From: an uncultured Clostridia bacterium
Lineage (GTDB): Bacteria; Bacillota; Clostridia; UMGS1883
Direction of reading: 5' to 3'
Length of the DNA: 64,000 bases
Assembly: GCA_947626145.1 (NCBI GenBank)
Contig: CANQRB010000003.1
Location: 62,001 to 126,000, forward strand
Shown in pieces: positions 47,102-56,450 of the stretch. The notes beneath the pieces are model-generated. The model was not told where the DNA came from and searched no databases. It saw only the letters and a list, made by a program, of their open reading frames with translations. Position 1 is the stretch's first letter, and every line of letters starts with the position of its first letter. A program made the position numbers and the translations under genes.

Positions 47102-47781
47102 CGGCAGGGCCCCGGCTGTCCCCACGGCTGGAAATGGTGTTGAGCCTTGCTCCGCAGGCGTCGGTTTACTGCGACGTAGGCACCGACCACGGCTACATAG
47201 CCGCCGCTCTTGCCATGAAGGGCGGGCGGGTGCTGGCCCTTGATATAAACGCCGCCCCACTTGAGCAGGCCGCGGGAAATATTGCCCGCTTCGGCCTTGA
47301 CGGTCGGGTGGAGACAAGACTGTCGGACGGTTTTTCGGCCCTCGGGCCGGGAGAAGCCGACTGCGCCGTAATCGCCGGAATGGGCGGCGAGCTCATCGCC
47401 GACATTTTAGACAGAGGAACTAAAGAAATTCGTTATTTTGTGCTTCAGCCGCAATCCAAATTTTACGAGCTGCGGGATTATCTGAACAAAAACGGCTTTC
47501 TTATCCTGAAAGAGGACCTCTGCCGAGAGGACGAGCGCTACTATGTTGCCATGCTGGCCCGGCGCGCTGCCGGCGTCAGGCCCCTGTCCGAGGCGGAAAA
47601 GCACATCGGCCCCCTGCTGCTGAGGGAAAGGCCCCCTCTCCTGAGGGAATATCTGGCTTCGCGAAGGCTGGAGACGGAAAGAATTTTGGAAAAAATCGGC
47701 GGCGCCGAAACCCCGCGGCGGGCGGAATGCGCCGGACTTATTGAAATGTACCGAAAATATGAGCGCGAATTGGAGGGCTGA
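47098..47781 (+). CDS. trmK: tRNA (adenine(22)-N(1))-methyltransferase TrmK-like
   Basis: SPRLEMVLSLAPQASVYCDVGTDHGYIAAALAMKG, GMGGELIADIL. Confidence 0.9.
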   Translation: MTAGPRLSPRLEMVLSLAPQASVYCDVGTDHGYIAAALAMKGGRVLALDINAAPLEQAAGNIARFGLDGRVETRLSDGFSALGPGEADCAVIAGMGGELIADILDRGTKEIRYFVLQPQSKFYELRDYLNKNGFLILKEDLCREDERYYVAMLARRAAGVRPLSEAEKHIGPLLLRERPPLLREYLASRRLETERILEKIGGAETPRRAECAGLIEMYRKYERELEG

Positions 47782-47783
47782 AC

Positions 47784-48563
47784 ATGGCCGTTGAGCTGAA
47801 AGAAATAATTGCCTTTATGGAGGAAAGCTTCCCCCTTGAATATAAGGCGGACTACGACAACGTGGGTCTGCTGGCGGGACGGCGGGACAGGGACGTGACA
47901 AAGGCCCTGCTCTGTCTGGACTGCGACAAATTCGTGGTGCGGGAGGCCGTGCGTGAAGGCGCCCAGCTCATAATCAGCCACCATCCGGTGATCTTCGGCG
48001 GCCTTAAGTCCGTCACCGACGGCGACCCCAACGGCGAAATGCTGTTGGAGGCCATTGAAAACGGCCTTTCCATTTACTGCGCCCACACCAATCTTGACAG
48101 CTGTCCCGGAGGACTGACCGACTGCCTTTGCCGGCGGCTGGGTCTTGTGCCAATCGAGCCAATAGACGGCAGCGACGGCCGCATATGCCGGCCCGAAGGG
48201 GAGTTGATGCTGCTGGAGCTCTGCGCGCGGATTAAGCGTGAGCTGGAGATCGACAGCGTCGCCACCACCGCCCAGATGAACCGGCCAGTAAGGCTGGCGG
48301 CCGTGTGCAACGGCAGCGGGGGCTCGCTTGCGGCCGCCGCCCGGGCCAAGGGCGCGGACGTGTACATAACCGGCGATGTGAAGTATCACCAGATGCGGGA
48401 ATTTTACCTTGCGGACGGCTTCGAGTACATTCAGGTCAGCCACTACGACAGTGAAAAAATCGTCACCGAGCTGCTTTTTGACCGATTAAAGGAGCGCTTT
48501 GGCTCCCGCCTTGAGGCGGTAATTTCAAAAGAAAACTGTCCGCCCATGACTGAAGTGGGTTAA
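47784..48563 (+). CDS. Nif3-like dinuclear metal center protein (YqfO family)
   Basis: YKADYDNVGLLAGR, ISHHPVIFGGLKSVT, YCAHTNLDS, DVKYHQMREF. Confidence 0.92.
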   Translation: MAVELKEIIAFMEESFPLEYKADYDNVGLLAGRRDRDVTKALLCLDCDKFVVREAVREGAQLIISHHPVIFGGLKSVTDGDPNGEMLLEAIENGLSIYCAHTNLDSCPGGLTDCLCRRLGLVPIEPIDGSDGRICRPEGELMLLELCARIKRELEIDSVATTAQMNRPVRLAAVCNGSGGSLAAAARAKGADVYITGDVKYHQMREFYLADGFEYIQVSHYDSEKIVTELLFDRLKERFGSRLEAVISKENCPPMTEVG

Positions 48564-48568
48564 TAACT

Positions 48569-48616
48569 AAAAAAATCACGGCCGATGTTTTGCAAAGCAT
48601 CAGCCGTGATTTTTTT
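48569..48616 (+). terminator. Intrinsic terminator
   Basis: AAAAAATCACGGCCGATG...CATCAGCCGTGATTTTTTT. Confidence 0.8.
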
Positions 48617-48725
48617 GGTCACGGGAGCTTTTCCGCACCGATCCGTAATGTTTTAGAAAAAAATGTTGCATATTTATTTAATATATGATAAAATATAGAA
48701 AAAGACATATAAGGAGGAAACACTT

Positions 48726-49277
48726 ATGGCAATCGCAATCATCATTATCGCGGTCATAGCCGTACTGGTTCTGGCTCTGGCCGGGGGCTATAACTCCCTG
48801 ACCAAGCTTAAGCTCAAGGTGGAAGAGGCTTTTTCCACCATGGACGTGTACTTCAAAAAGCGCTATGATCTCATTCCAAACCTTGTGGAAACTGTTAAGG
48901 GCTATGCTAAGCACGAGAGGGAAACCCTCGAGAGCGTTGTCGCCGCCAGAAACAAGGCCGTCTCCGCTCAGGGGAGCGCCAAGCTGGACAGCGAGAACGA
49001 GCTTTCCGGCGCGCTTGGCAGGCTTTTCGCCCTCAGCGAGGCCTATCCGGAGCTGAAGGCCGACACCCAGTTCCTCAACCTTCAGAACCAGCTCCAGAAA
49101 ATTGAGGAGGATATTGCCAACGCCCGCAAATTCTACAACGGCACCGTCCGCCAGTATAACGAAAAGTGCCTGACCGTGCCTAACAACATTATCGCCGGTC
49201 TGTTCCACTTTGAGCAGAAGCCGTATTTTTCCGTGGCCAACGATGCCGAAAGAGAAAATGTTCAAGTCAAGTTTTAA
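48726..49277 (+). CDS. LemA family protein
   Basis: YNSLTKLKLKVEEAFSTMDVYFKKRYDLIPNLVETVKGYAKHERETLESV. Confidence 0.93.
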   Translation: MAIAIIIIAVIAVLVLALAGGYNSLTKLKLKVEEAFSTMDVYFKKRYDLIPNLVETVKGYAKHERETLESVVAARNKAVSAQGSAKLDSENELSGALGRLFALSEAYPELKADTQFLNLQNQLQKIEEDIANARKFYNGTVRQYNEKCLTVPNNIIAGLFHFEQKPYFSVANDAERENVQVKF

Positions 49278-51090
49278 GGCAATACTCTGCCTGGCGGCCG
49301 TAATGCTGGCGGCCTCCCCCGCGTATGCGTACGAAAGCTTCGCTGTCAACAGCTACGATGTGGAGGTAACCGTGGACGGAGGCCGCGTCCACCACGTGAC
49401 GGAGGATATAAATCTCAGCTTTACCTCCCAAAGCCACGGCCTTTTGCGGGAGATACCCCTCAGCAGCAGTCAGGAGCCATATATCATTGACAACGTGGCA
49501 GTGGAGGGCGACCCCTTCACCCTCGAGCGCGGAGACAACGTTCTCGGCGTCAGGATAGGCAGCGCCTATAACTACGTGTACGGCCCGAAGCGATACCGGC
49601 TCAGCTACGACATTCGCTACGCCAAAGACGGGGACAAGGAAAACGACATCGTTTATGTCACCCCTATCGGCACCGACTGGGACACGCCCATAAATTCGGC
49701 CTCGGTGAGGCTTAACCTGCCTACGGACGAGATAAAATCCCTCACGGTGTACAGGGGCGGCTACGGCTCCGGCCGGGAAATTACCGGCGCCGTTGTCAGC
49801 GGCGGAACCGTGACCCTTGAAAACGTGTACCTCAACAGCCGGGAGGGCCTGACCTTCTACATCGAGCTGCCGGAGGGCACCTTTGCCGACGCTCCGAGGA
49901 GCCTGACGCCGGCCCGGGATCTGGCGGTTCTGGGGCTCATTATCCTGTCGGCGGCCATGGCCGCGTTGGCCTTTATCAGATGGCTCAGGATAGGCAGGGA
50001 CGACCGCATTGTGCAGACGGTGGAGTTTTATCCGCCAGACGGCATGAACCCGGCCGAGCTGTCCTATGTGGTCAAGCACGGGGTGGATCTGTCCGCCGTT
50101 TCGGCCATGATATTTTACTGGGCCTCAATGGGCTACATGAGCTATACCGAAAAGGAGAACGGCTCCTTTGAGCTGGAAAAGCTGAAGGATATGGGCTCAG
50201 AGCGGCCCGAATACGAACAAAGGGCCTTCAAGGCGCTGTTCGGGGACGGGGACACTGTCACCAGCCGACAAATAGAGACCGGCTTTTACGACGAGGCACA
50301 GAGCATCCTTGTAAACGCCGTGGAATGCTTCCGCGGCGAACGGGCGCTGGAGCGCGGCTCGAACGCTAAGGCCTCGACCGTTCAGCTCATGCTCGGCCTG
50401 CTGCCTCCCCTGCTCTACGGAATTTTGGCCATTACCGAAATAGGCCTGTTTGGATTTGCGGGGCTTGTTCCGGCGATTGCCGTCTACGCCCTGACAGGGG
50501 CGCTGATACAGCGAAAAAACGGGAATAAGATAATGCCAGCGATCCTGATCCTTCTGTTGGGGGTCGGCGTCAGTCTGCTGACATCGCAGCTCATGGAGGC
50601 CAGGTTTTTCGGCAGCCGGCCGCGCTGCCTTGCCATAGCCGGATTTTCGGCGGTGGGGGCGTTTTTCGCCGCCCTTATCCACAGGCGCACGGACTACGCC
50701 ACGAAAATTATAGGCCGCTGTCTGGGCTTCAGAGACTTTTTGACGACGGCGGAGAAGAACCGTCTGGAGGCTCTGGTGGACGAAAATCCGTCCTACTTCT
50801 TCGACACCCTGCCTTTTGCCTTTGTGCTGGGCGTCACGGACGTATGGGCCAAAAAGTTTGAGGGCCTTATAAAGGAACCGCCCGCCTGGTACACGGGTTA
50901 TTACGGCGGCTATCCCTTCACCCCGCTGTATATGACCCATTCGGTGATGCGAACCTCCACCGGACTCAGTAAGGTTTACGCCGAAAGGGCCGCCAAAAAC
51001 GCCGGCGGCGGCTTCCGCGGAGGCGGCGGCTTCTCGGGCGGCGGATTTTCCGGCGGTGGCGGCGGTGGCGGCGGTGGCCACGCATGGTAA
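49258..51090 (+). CDS. DUF2207 domain membrane protein with Gly-rich C-terminus
   Basis: YDVEVTVDGGRVHHVTEDINLSFTSQSHGLLREIPL; C-terminal GGGGFSGGGFSGGGGGGGGGHAW; next to LemA. Confidence 0.88.
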   Translation: MFKSSFKAILCLAAVMLAASPAYAYESFAVNSYDVEVTVDGGRVHHVTEDINLSFTSQSHGLLREIPLSSSQEPYIIDNVAVEGDPFTLERGDNVLGVRIGSAYNYVYGPKRYRLSYDIRYAKDGDKENDIVYVTPIGTDWDTPINSASVRLNLPTDEIKSLTVYRGGYGSGREITGAVVSGGTVTLENVYLNSREGLTFYIELPEGTFADAPRSLTPARDLAVLGLIILSAAMAALAFIRWLRIGRDDRIVQTVEFYPPDGMNPAELSYVVKHGVDLSAVSAMIFYWASMGYMSYTEKENGSFELEKLKDMGSERPEYEQRAFKALFGDGDTVTSRQIETGFYDEAQSILVNAVECFRGERALERGSNAKASTVQLMLGLLPPLLYGILAITEIGLFGFAGLVPAIAVYALTGALIQRKNGNKIMPAILILLLGVGVSLLTSQLMEARFFGSRPRCLAIAGFSAVGAFFAALIHRRTDYATKIIGRCLGFRDFLTTAEKNRLEALVDENPSYFFDTLPFAFVLGVTDVWAKKFEGLIKEPPAWYTGYYGGYPFTPLYMTHSVMRTSTGLSKVYAERAAKNAGGGFRGGGGFSGGGFSGGGGGGGGGHAW

Positions 51091-51100
51091 ACGGCAAATT

Positions 51101-51363
51101 TATATCAATCCCAATTAAAAGCGTCCAATAAAGCCTTCCCCTTCGAGAGGACAGACATTGTCTGACGGTGGCATGAAGTGCCGGATGAGGTGTAGGATGC
51201 GCAGCATCCGTTGTACGTTCACGGTTACACTAACGCCGCCCGGCGGCTACACCTCATCAGTCAGCTATCGCTGACAGCTTCCCCTCAAGGGGAAGCCTTT
51301 TTAATCTGTCATTGTTACCGTAATAAACTCGCATATTTATGATTTTGATTTTGGATTAGTATA
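51101..51363. repeat. MITE-like dispersed element, copy D
   Basis: TATATCAATCCC...TGGATTAGTATA ends; same palindromic core as copies A and B. Confidence 0.8.
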
Positions 51364-51608
51364 AGAGGCCCGGCGCACTGCCGGGCCTCCCCTTTTCATC
51401 CGTGGCCGCTTCCCTAATGCGGACACAGGAGCCTGTCAGACCGTCCATAATGGGCGGGTCTGTGATCTTTATTCGGATCAATTTTATTTTATCACAACCA
51501 TATCAAAAAAACAATAGCTTTGCGCAAAAGGCGTTTTTCATAACATAAACGGTCACCGAAACGGGGACTAAAAAACTTTAGACTCAGATTTTGCCATTGC
51601 AGGTTCAT

Positions 51609-51649
51609 AAAAAAGCTGCCCAGGGTGCTGTGCCGCGGGCAGCTTTTTT
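51609..51649 (-). terminator. Terminator of CotH-domain gene
   Basis: AAAAAAGCTGCCC...GGGCAGCTTTTTT. Confidence 0.8.
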
Positions 51650-51664
51650 TAGATTTCAACAGCT

Positions 51665-54600
51665 TTAATGAATTTCCAACGTCACGGACTTGGCCAGAGG
51701 CTCAATGCTTTCATAGTTCCGAACAAGCATAAGCGTGCAGCTGTCCGCGCCCTCGGGAATAGTCAGGGGAATGTTCGCGCTGCGAGCCGCGGGCTCAAGG
51801 GCCACATCCATGGATTTGACGGAGGTGAGGCCGCCGTCCTTATATCCGGCCAGGACGAGCTTGGCGTTCATAGTCTCGGCGCCGCCGTTATACACGGAAG
51901 CTACAATTCCGCCGTTATAGATATAGGCCGTAAGCGGCGTGGTGTCGGCGGCGGAAAACTCCAGAATGGTGTCCGCGTTTTCCTCCACCCACTGGGCGCG
52001 CCTCTGAAGGATCTCGTCAAAGCGGCTGATGTCAAAGCCGTTATAGCCCCATCTGACGGCGTTCATGGCCGCGGAGGACCTGAGATATTCGGTATATTCC
52101 GCTATCTTATTGTGGGTCTCGGCAAAAATCGCTCCAAGATTGTTGTCCCTGTAGTACCGGAGAATGTATTCCGCAAAGTCACGGTGCTGCAAAAGCCTCT
52201 TATAAATGGTGGGATCGCCGGTGCCGGCTATGTCTATGTTGGGAACCAGCCAGCCCTCTATATTGCTGTTGACGTTGTACGGTTCATATATTCTGTCGTT
52301 GTCCCAAAGGGGGCCTGCGTAGAGCAGGGGATCAATGGCGTCCTTATCCTTATAGAAGTAGGTGCTGCCACGGCCGCAGTCGCGGTTGCGCAAAAATTCC
52401 TGGTGCCAGAAGTATTTGGCGAAGCTCTCCATGTCAACCGTGCTCATAAAGCTCCGTCCGTCTGCCATGAGGCCGTCGCCGAACACGGCGTCGAGGAAGC
52501 CCTCAAGGTAGTGCTTTATATAGGCGTACTCGTTGTCGTCGGTGACGGTCTTTGCCAGATCCTCGGGCTCCTTTATGGAGAAAGTGGTGCCGTACCTGTT
52601 GACCTGAAGGTCGTCGCCGCCCCAGTTATCAACTTCAACAAGATAACCGCCGGTCATGTCGAGGCCCTCGATACTGTTGCCGTTCGCCTCATACTCGTCG
52701 TCGAGGTCGGAAACATTTACCCGGGCGCCGCCCACTTCCACCTTTTCGGTGAGAAGGTAGTTGCCAAGATACTCGCCGTTCATGAACACATCCACAAACT
52801 CGCCGTAGCCGGTGTAGGTCATATTCATGTCGTGGCCCAGATCAAGAGCCAGCTTGTTGCGGATTATGTCCTCGTCGTTCCTGATGATGAGCCAGGTCTT
52901 GGATTCGCCCATGCCAAGAACGTCCGCCTTTTTCTCGAACTTGAACTGATAGGGCTTTTTGGTGGTGAGGTCGGGCACCCATGTGCTGTTGCCCCGGCCC
53001 TTTATCTCCATGGTGCCGGGAGCCTTTTCGGGATTTTTGTCCTGATAGTCAAGACTGCTCACGTCGGCCCAGCCCTTTTCCGCCTTGAGTCTTTCGGGCA
53101 CGATGAGCTGTACGTCGCCGTAGCACTTCACATTATGATCGGGGGAGGTGTTCATGGCGTTTATGGTTCCGTAGCTTTCGTCAATATCGAAGTAAAGGGC
53201 GGGTATGTCCGACTTCATGGCGGTCACCGTCTTGGGAAGGCCGCCTATATTCACGGTCACGGGATTGGCCGCGTCGGTGAAGTCCACGTTTTCATGTACC
53301 GTTCCCCTTGTCCCGCCGCCGGTGACCTCCGCAAACGTAAGGGAGGACAGATCAGCCGCATCGGGAAGGAAGAGGTAAACCTCGCCGTCAACGGTCGAGG
53401 AATTTATATCGTAGGGAAGGCCGTTCTCGGCGGCCGGCACTACCAGCGACTGGGTCATATCAATGGCGGAGGAAATATAGTAATAATAGCCATCGTCAAT
53501 AACCGAGCACTCCTCGGCGCCATTAGCCGCGGCGCCTTCGGCAAGTACGAAGGAGGGAACGAGGCCGGCCTCGGCGGAGTTAAGGATGCAGCCGTTGGTC
53601 AGATCCAGAGTTCCGCTCATCATTTCAATGGGAGCGTTGACATCAATATATCCGTTCACGGTGAGAGTACCGGCTCCGGTAAAGACCACGGAGCTGCCCT
53701 CCGCCCTTATGCTGACGCCGCTGAGAGTGACATTATCATCGACCAGCAGGCTGCCTTCGGTGAATATTATCTGTCCGCCGGTAAGGGTCTTATCCCCCGC
53801 CACGGTGACGCTTTCGCCAAGGGTCACTGTGGACGCCAGCTTTATTTCGGTCACACTGGGATCCGTCAGAGCGGCCACGAGTTCTTCGGGAGTGTCGATA
53901 TCCGCCTCGTTATAGTCGGCAAAGACCGGATAGCCGTCAGGGCCCTGCGTCCATACGCCCCTGTCCTCCACGGTACCGTCAAGGGTGTTGAGGGCGGCCG
54001 CAAGGGTCTTAAAGAGCTCGGTATCGTCGCCCCAGTTATTTTTACGGCTGTAGTCGGCGGCGATGAGGGTGGATTCCTTGCTTCCGCCGCCATAGTTGCT
54101 GTGTTCGGCCTTGTCCAGAGAGAAAGCTCCCTTTACCGTTCCGCGCACTCTGCCGGCAATTTCGCCCCTGGCGCCTTCAACAGCCTGAACCGTTACTGTG
54201 TTGTAAACGTCATTCATAAACACCGTCTCCGGTTCTATATATCCCACTATGCCGCCGGTATAGTTAGTCCCGCCGGTAATCTGGCCGGCATTACAGCAAC
54301 GTTCAACGCCGCCGTAAAGGCTGCCGGCAATACCGCCGGTGCGTCTGGAGCTGCCGCTTACCCCGCCGTGGTTTGAGGAGTCGGAAATTACGCCCGAGCC
54401 GCTGTAACCTATGACGCCTCCCACGTCGGAGCGACCGCTTATATTACCGTAGTTCACCGCGCCGCCTACATTGCCGTAAGCTATACCGGCAACGCCGCCC
54501 GCATAGTCCAGGGCCGCAATATAACCGTAGTTTGTAAGGGAGCTTCCGTCGGCGGAGAGGAAACCGGCAATGCCGCCGGTGCCGAAAAGCTCGTCGGTAG

Positions 54601-55513
54601 GCTCCTCCTGAACTGAGGCCTCATCGGACTCCTCCTGAAGAGAGGCCGCCACCGCGGCGCCGTTCTCCACGGAGCCATAGTTCACACAATTCTCAAGCCT
54701 GACCGCGCTGTAACCCGCAATTCCGCCGGTGCATTTTTTTCCGTTGCCGACAACGCTGCCGCTGTTGACACAGTCAGAAATTGCGCCGCTGCCCAAAGCA
54801 TAGCCCACGATGCCGCCAAGAAGGCCGGAGCCGTAAACCGTGCCGGAATTCTTCAGGCCGGAAAGCGTCCCGCCGTCGGAATATGCGCAGACTCCTCCCG
54901 CGTAGTCGGAAGCGCCGCCAACAGTTGAAATTTGGGCAAAATTGACACAGTCCCGAATTTCGCCTTTATTGACGGCGGCAATACCGGCGATATATCCGCC
55001 GGAGGACCGGACGGTAATATCATCCGTATTTTCACACTTCGCAACGGTTCCGGTATTTTCATACGTTATTCCGGCCGCCGAATTTGTGCCGGACACCATA
55101 ACGTTGCTCCTGACGGAGGTCACGGAGCCGCCGTTGGTCACGGCTATTGCCGCGGCACGCCGGCCAGAAATCACACCGCTGACGGTGAGGTTATTGACCT
55201 GACCGGTAAGCTCGAGGAACAGAGCCCCGTCGCCGCTTTCGTTTATGTAAAGACCGGAAATCGAATGGCCGCCGCCGTCAAAGATGCCGCCATAAGACGG
55301 TATGGGGGCAAAAGCGTTTTCCGCCGAGCCCGCCAGATCTATATTCTCCGTCATCACGGCGTTCAATGTCTCCCCGGCGCGGACCCTTTCCGCAAAGGCG
55401 CTGAAGTCCTCGGCGCCGGCTATGACAAACTGTTCCTCGGCGCAGGCGACCAATGCCGGAAAGACCGGCACGGCGAGGCATAACGCCATCAGAAGCGCCA
55501 GAAATTTCTTCAT
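51665..55513 (-). CDS. Large secreted protein: GLUG-like repeats plus CotH kinase-like domain
   Basis: Signal peptide; repeats GGIVGYALGSGAISDCVNSGSVVGN; CotH-like MEIKGRGNSTWVPDLTTKKPYQFKFEKKADVLGMGESKTWLIIRNDEDIIRNKLALDL. Confidence 0.85.
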   Translation of the reverse strand: MKKFLALLMALCLAVPVFPALVACAEEQFVIAGAEDFSAFAERVRAGETLNAVMTENIDLAGSAENAFAPIPSYGGIFDGGGHSISGLYINESGDGALFLELTGQVNNLTVSGVISGRRAAAIAVTNGGSVTSVRSNVMVSGTNSAAGITYENTGTVAKCENTDDITVRSSGGYIAGIAAVNKGEIRDCVNFAQISTVGGASDYAGGVCAYSDGGTLSGLKNSGTVYGSGLLGGIVGYALGSGAISDCVNSGSVVGNGKKCTGGIAGYSAVRLENCVNYGSVENGAAVAASLQEESDEASVQEEPTDELFGTGGIAGFLSADGSSLTNYGYIAALDYAGGVAGIAYGNVGGAVNYGNISGRSDVGGVIGYSGSGVISDSSNHGGVSGSSRRTGGIAGSLYGGVERCCNAGQITGGTNYTGGIVGYIEPETVFMNDVYNTVTVQAVEGARGEIAGRVRGTVKGAFSLDKAEHSNYGGGSKESTLIAADYSRKNNWGDDTELFKTLAAALNTLDGTVEDRGVWTQGPDGYPVFADYNEADIDTPEELVAALTDPSVTEIKLASTVTLGESVTVAGDKTLTGGQIIFTEGSLLVDDNVTLSGVSIRAEGSSVVFTGAGTLTVNGYIDVNAPIEMMSGTLDLTNGCILNSAEAGLVPSFVLAEGAAANGAEECSVIDDGYYYYISSAIDMTQSLVVPAAENGLPYDINSSTVDGEVYLFLPDAADLSSLTFAEVTGGGTRGTVHENVDFTDAANPVTVNIGGLPKTVTAMKSDIPALYFDIDESYGTINAMNTSPDHNVKCYGDVQLIVPERLKAEKGWADVSSLDYQDKNPEKAPGTMEIKGRGNSTWVPDLTTKKPYQFKFEKKADVLGMGESKTWLIIRNDEDIIRNKLALDLGHDMNMTYTGYGEFVDVFMNGEYLGNYLLTEKVEVGGARVNVSDLDDEYEANGNSIEGLDMTGGYLVEVDNWGGDDLQVNRYGTTFSIKEPEDLAKTVTDDNEYAYIKHYLEGFLDAVFGDGLMADGRSFMSTVDMESFAKYFWHQEFLRNRDCGRGSTYFYKDKDAIDPLLYAGPLWDNDRIYEPYNVNSNIEGWLVPNIDIAGTGDPTIYKRLLQHRDFAEYILRYYRDNNLGAIFAETHNKIAEYTEYLRSSAAMNAVRWGYNGFDISRFDEILQRRAQWVEENADTILEFSAADTTPLTAYIYNGGIVASVYNGGAETMNAKLVLAGYKDGGLTSVKSMDVALEPAARSANIPLTIPEGADSCTLMLVRNYESIEPLAKSVTLEIH

Positions 55514-55703
55514 AAAATCAACCTCCCATAAAAATCCCTATACTTATATAATTATAGCATTTTTAATTTGCATTGTCAACTCATACCTTGAAAATTTTAC
55601 TCATTTTTTACATAATTTATTCGGGCCACGATATTTCCGCCTTAACCAAACCGGCTCAAAGGGCGTAATATATAATATAGAAATTAGCGGAGGAGGTGCC
55701 GGA

Positions 55704-55871
55704 ATGGGCAGACGGCCGCCTGTGGGCGGAAAAGGGTGCAGCCAGCTGGGGCTGGCAATGCTGTCCTTTGTGCTGGGCATTTTTACCGCCATGATACTGC
55801 CGGTCACGCTGCTGGCGGTGATCGAGGGCGGCCTTATAATCGTGCTGGGAATAATCACGCTTCGGAGGTGA
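55704..55871 (+). CDS. Small hydrophobic membrane protein (55 aa)
   Basis: MGRRPPVGGKGCSQLGLAMLSFVLGIFTAMILPVTLLAVIEGGLIIVLGIITLRR with GGAGGAGGT SD. Confidence 0.65.
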   Translation: MGRRPPVGGKGCSQLGLAMLSFVLGIFTAMILPVTLLAVIEGGLIIVLGIITLRR

Positions 55872-55875
55872 AAAA

Positions 55876-55944
55876 ATGAAGGTATTTGTGTTTAAATTAC
55901 CCAAGGTACTTAACTCATTGGCGAAGATTTTTTTCAAGGTGTAA
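55876..55944 (+). CDS. spoVM: SpoVM-like amphipathic sporulation peptide (22 aa)
   Basis: MKVFVFKLPKVLNSLAKIFFKV read directly; GGAGGTG SD; KLPK motif and size as in SpoVM. Confidence 0.65.
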   Translation: MKVFVFKLPKVLNSLAKIFFKV

Positions 55945-56008
55945 GCAAAGCTGATGACCCCCCACAATGTAATCTGGTGGCACGGGGGCTGTTCAAAAAA
56001 ATCGTGCA

Positions 56009-56109
56009 GAACGGACGAAAATCAGCCCGCGCAGGCGGCCCCTGCCGCCGAGCAGGCCCTCCCGACGGTGTACACAGGTACACCGAGCGGTGATTTTCGT
56101 TCGTAGTTC
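56009..56109. repeat. Foldback element H
   Basis: GAACGGACGAAAATCA ... TGATTTTCGTTCGTAGTTC arms with central GTGTACACAGGTACAC. Confidence 0.5.
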
Positions 56110-56240
56110 AAGGGCATAAAACAAAAGAAAAACCGTCTTTTTCTTGTAAAAAGGCGGTTTTTCAACATTAATTTATAGTCTTGACTTTATTGACGGGTTT
56201 ATCAAAACTTGAATTTGGCTCAAGTAAACGCTTTCAGCCC

Positions 56241-56419
56241 TTGAGTAAACACTGATTAAATAACGCCTGGGGCTCAGCACGACGCTTGACGGCCAAATTT
56301 CCCCAATACTGCGTCAAAAATGCTCGAAATACATCAAGTATTTCTGCGCTTTTTTCCTTGTCTCGTGAAAATTATGTCTCGCCAATCGCCGCACTGTTTT
56401 TAATCAGTGTTTACTTGAA
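56241..56419. repeat. MITE-like foldback element G
   Basis: TIRs share perfect AGTAAACACTGATTAAA (left) / TTTAATCAGTGTTTACT (right); interior AATACATCAAGTATT. Confidence 0.7.
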
Positions 56420-56450
56420 CGGTCTGCGCCATTTTTTTACAGCCCCAAAT

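Noticed and set aside
46100-47317. 405-aa minus-strand ORF overlapping holA, the PIN-like gene and trmK
   Set aside because: Spans three sense genes with clear motifs; composition typical of antisense frames
51668-54376. 902-aa plus-strand ORF antisense to the GLUG-CotH gene
   Set aside because: Same antisense artefact; the sense protein has recognisable GLUG and CotH motifs
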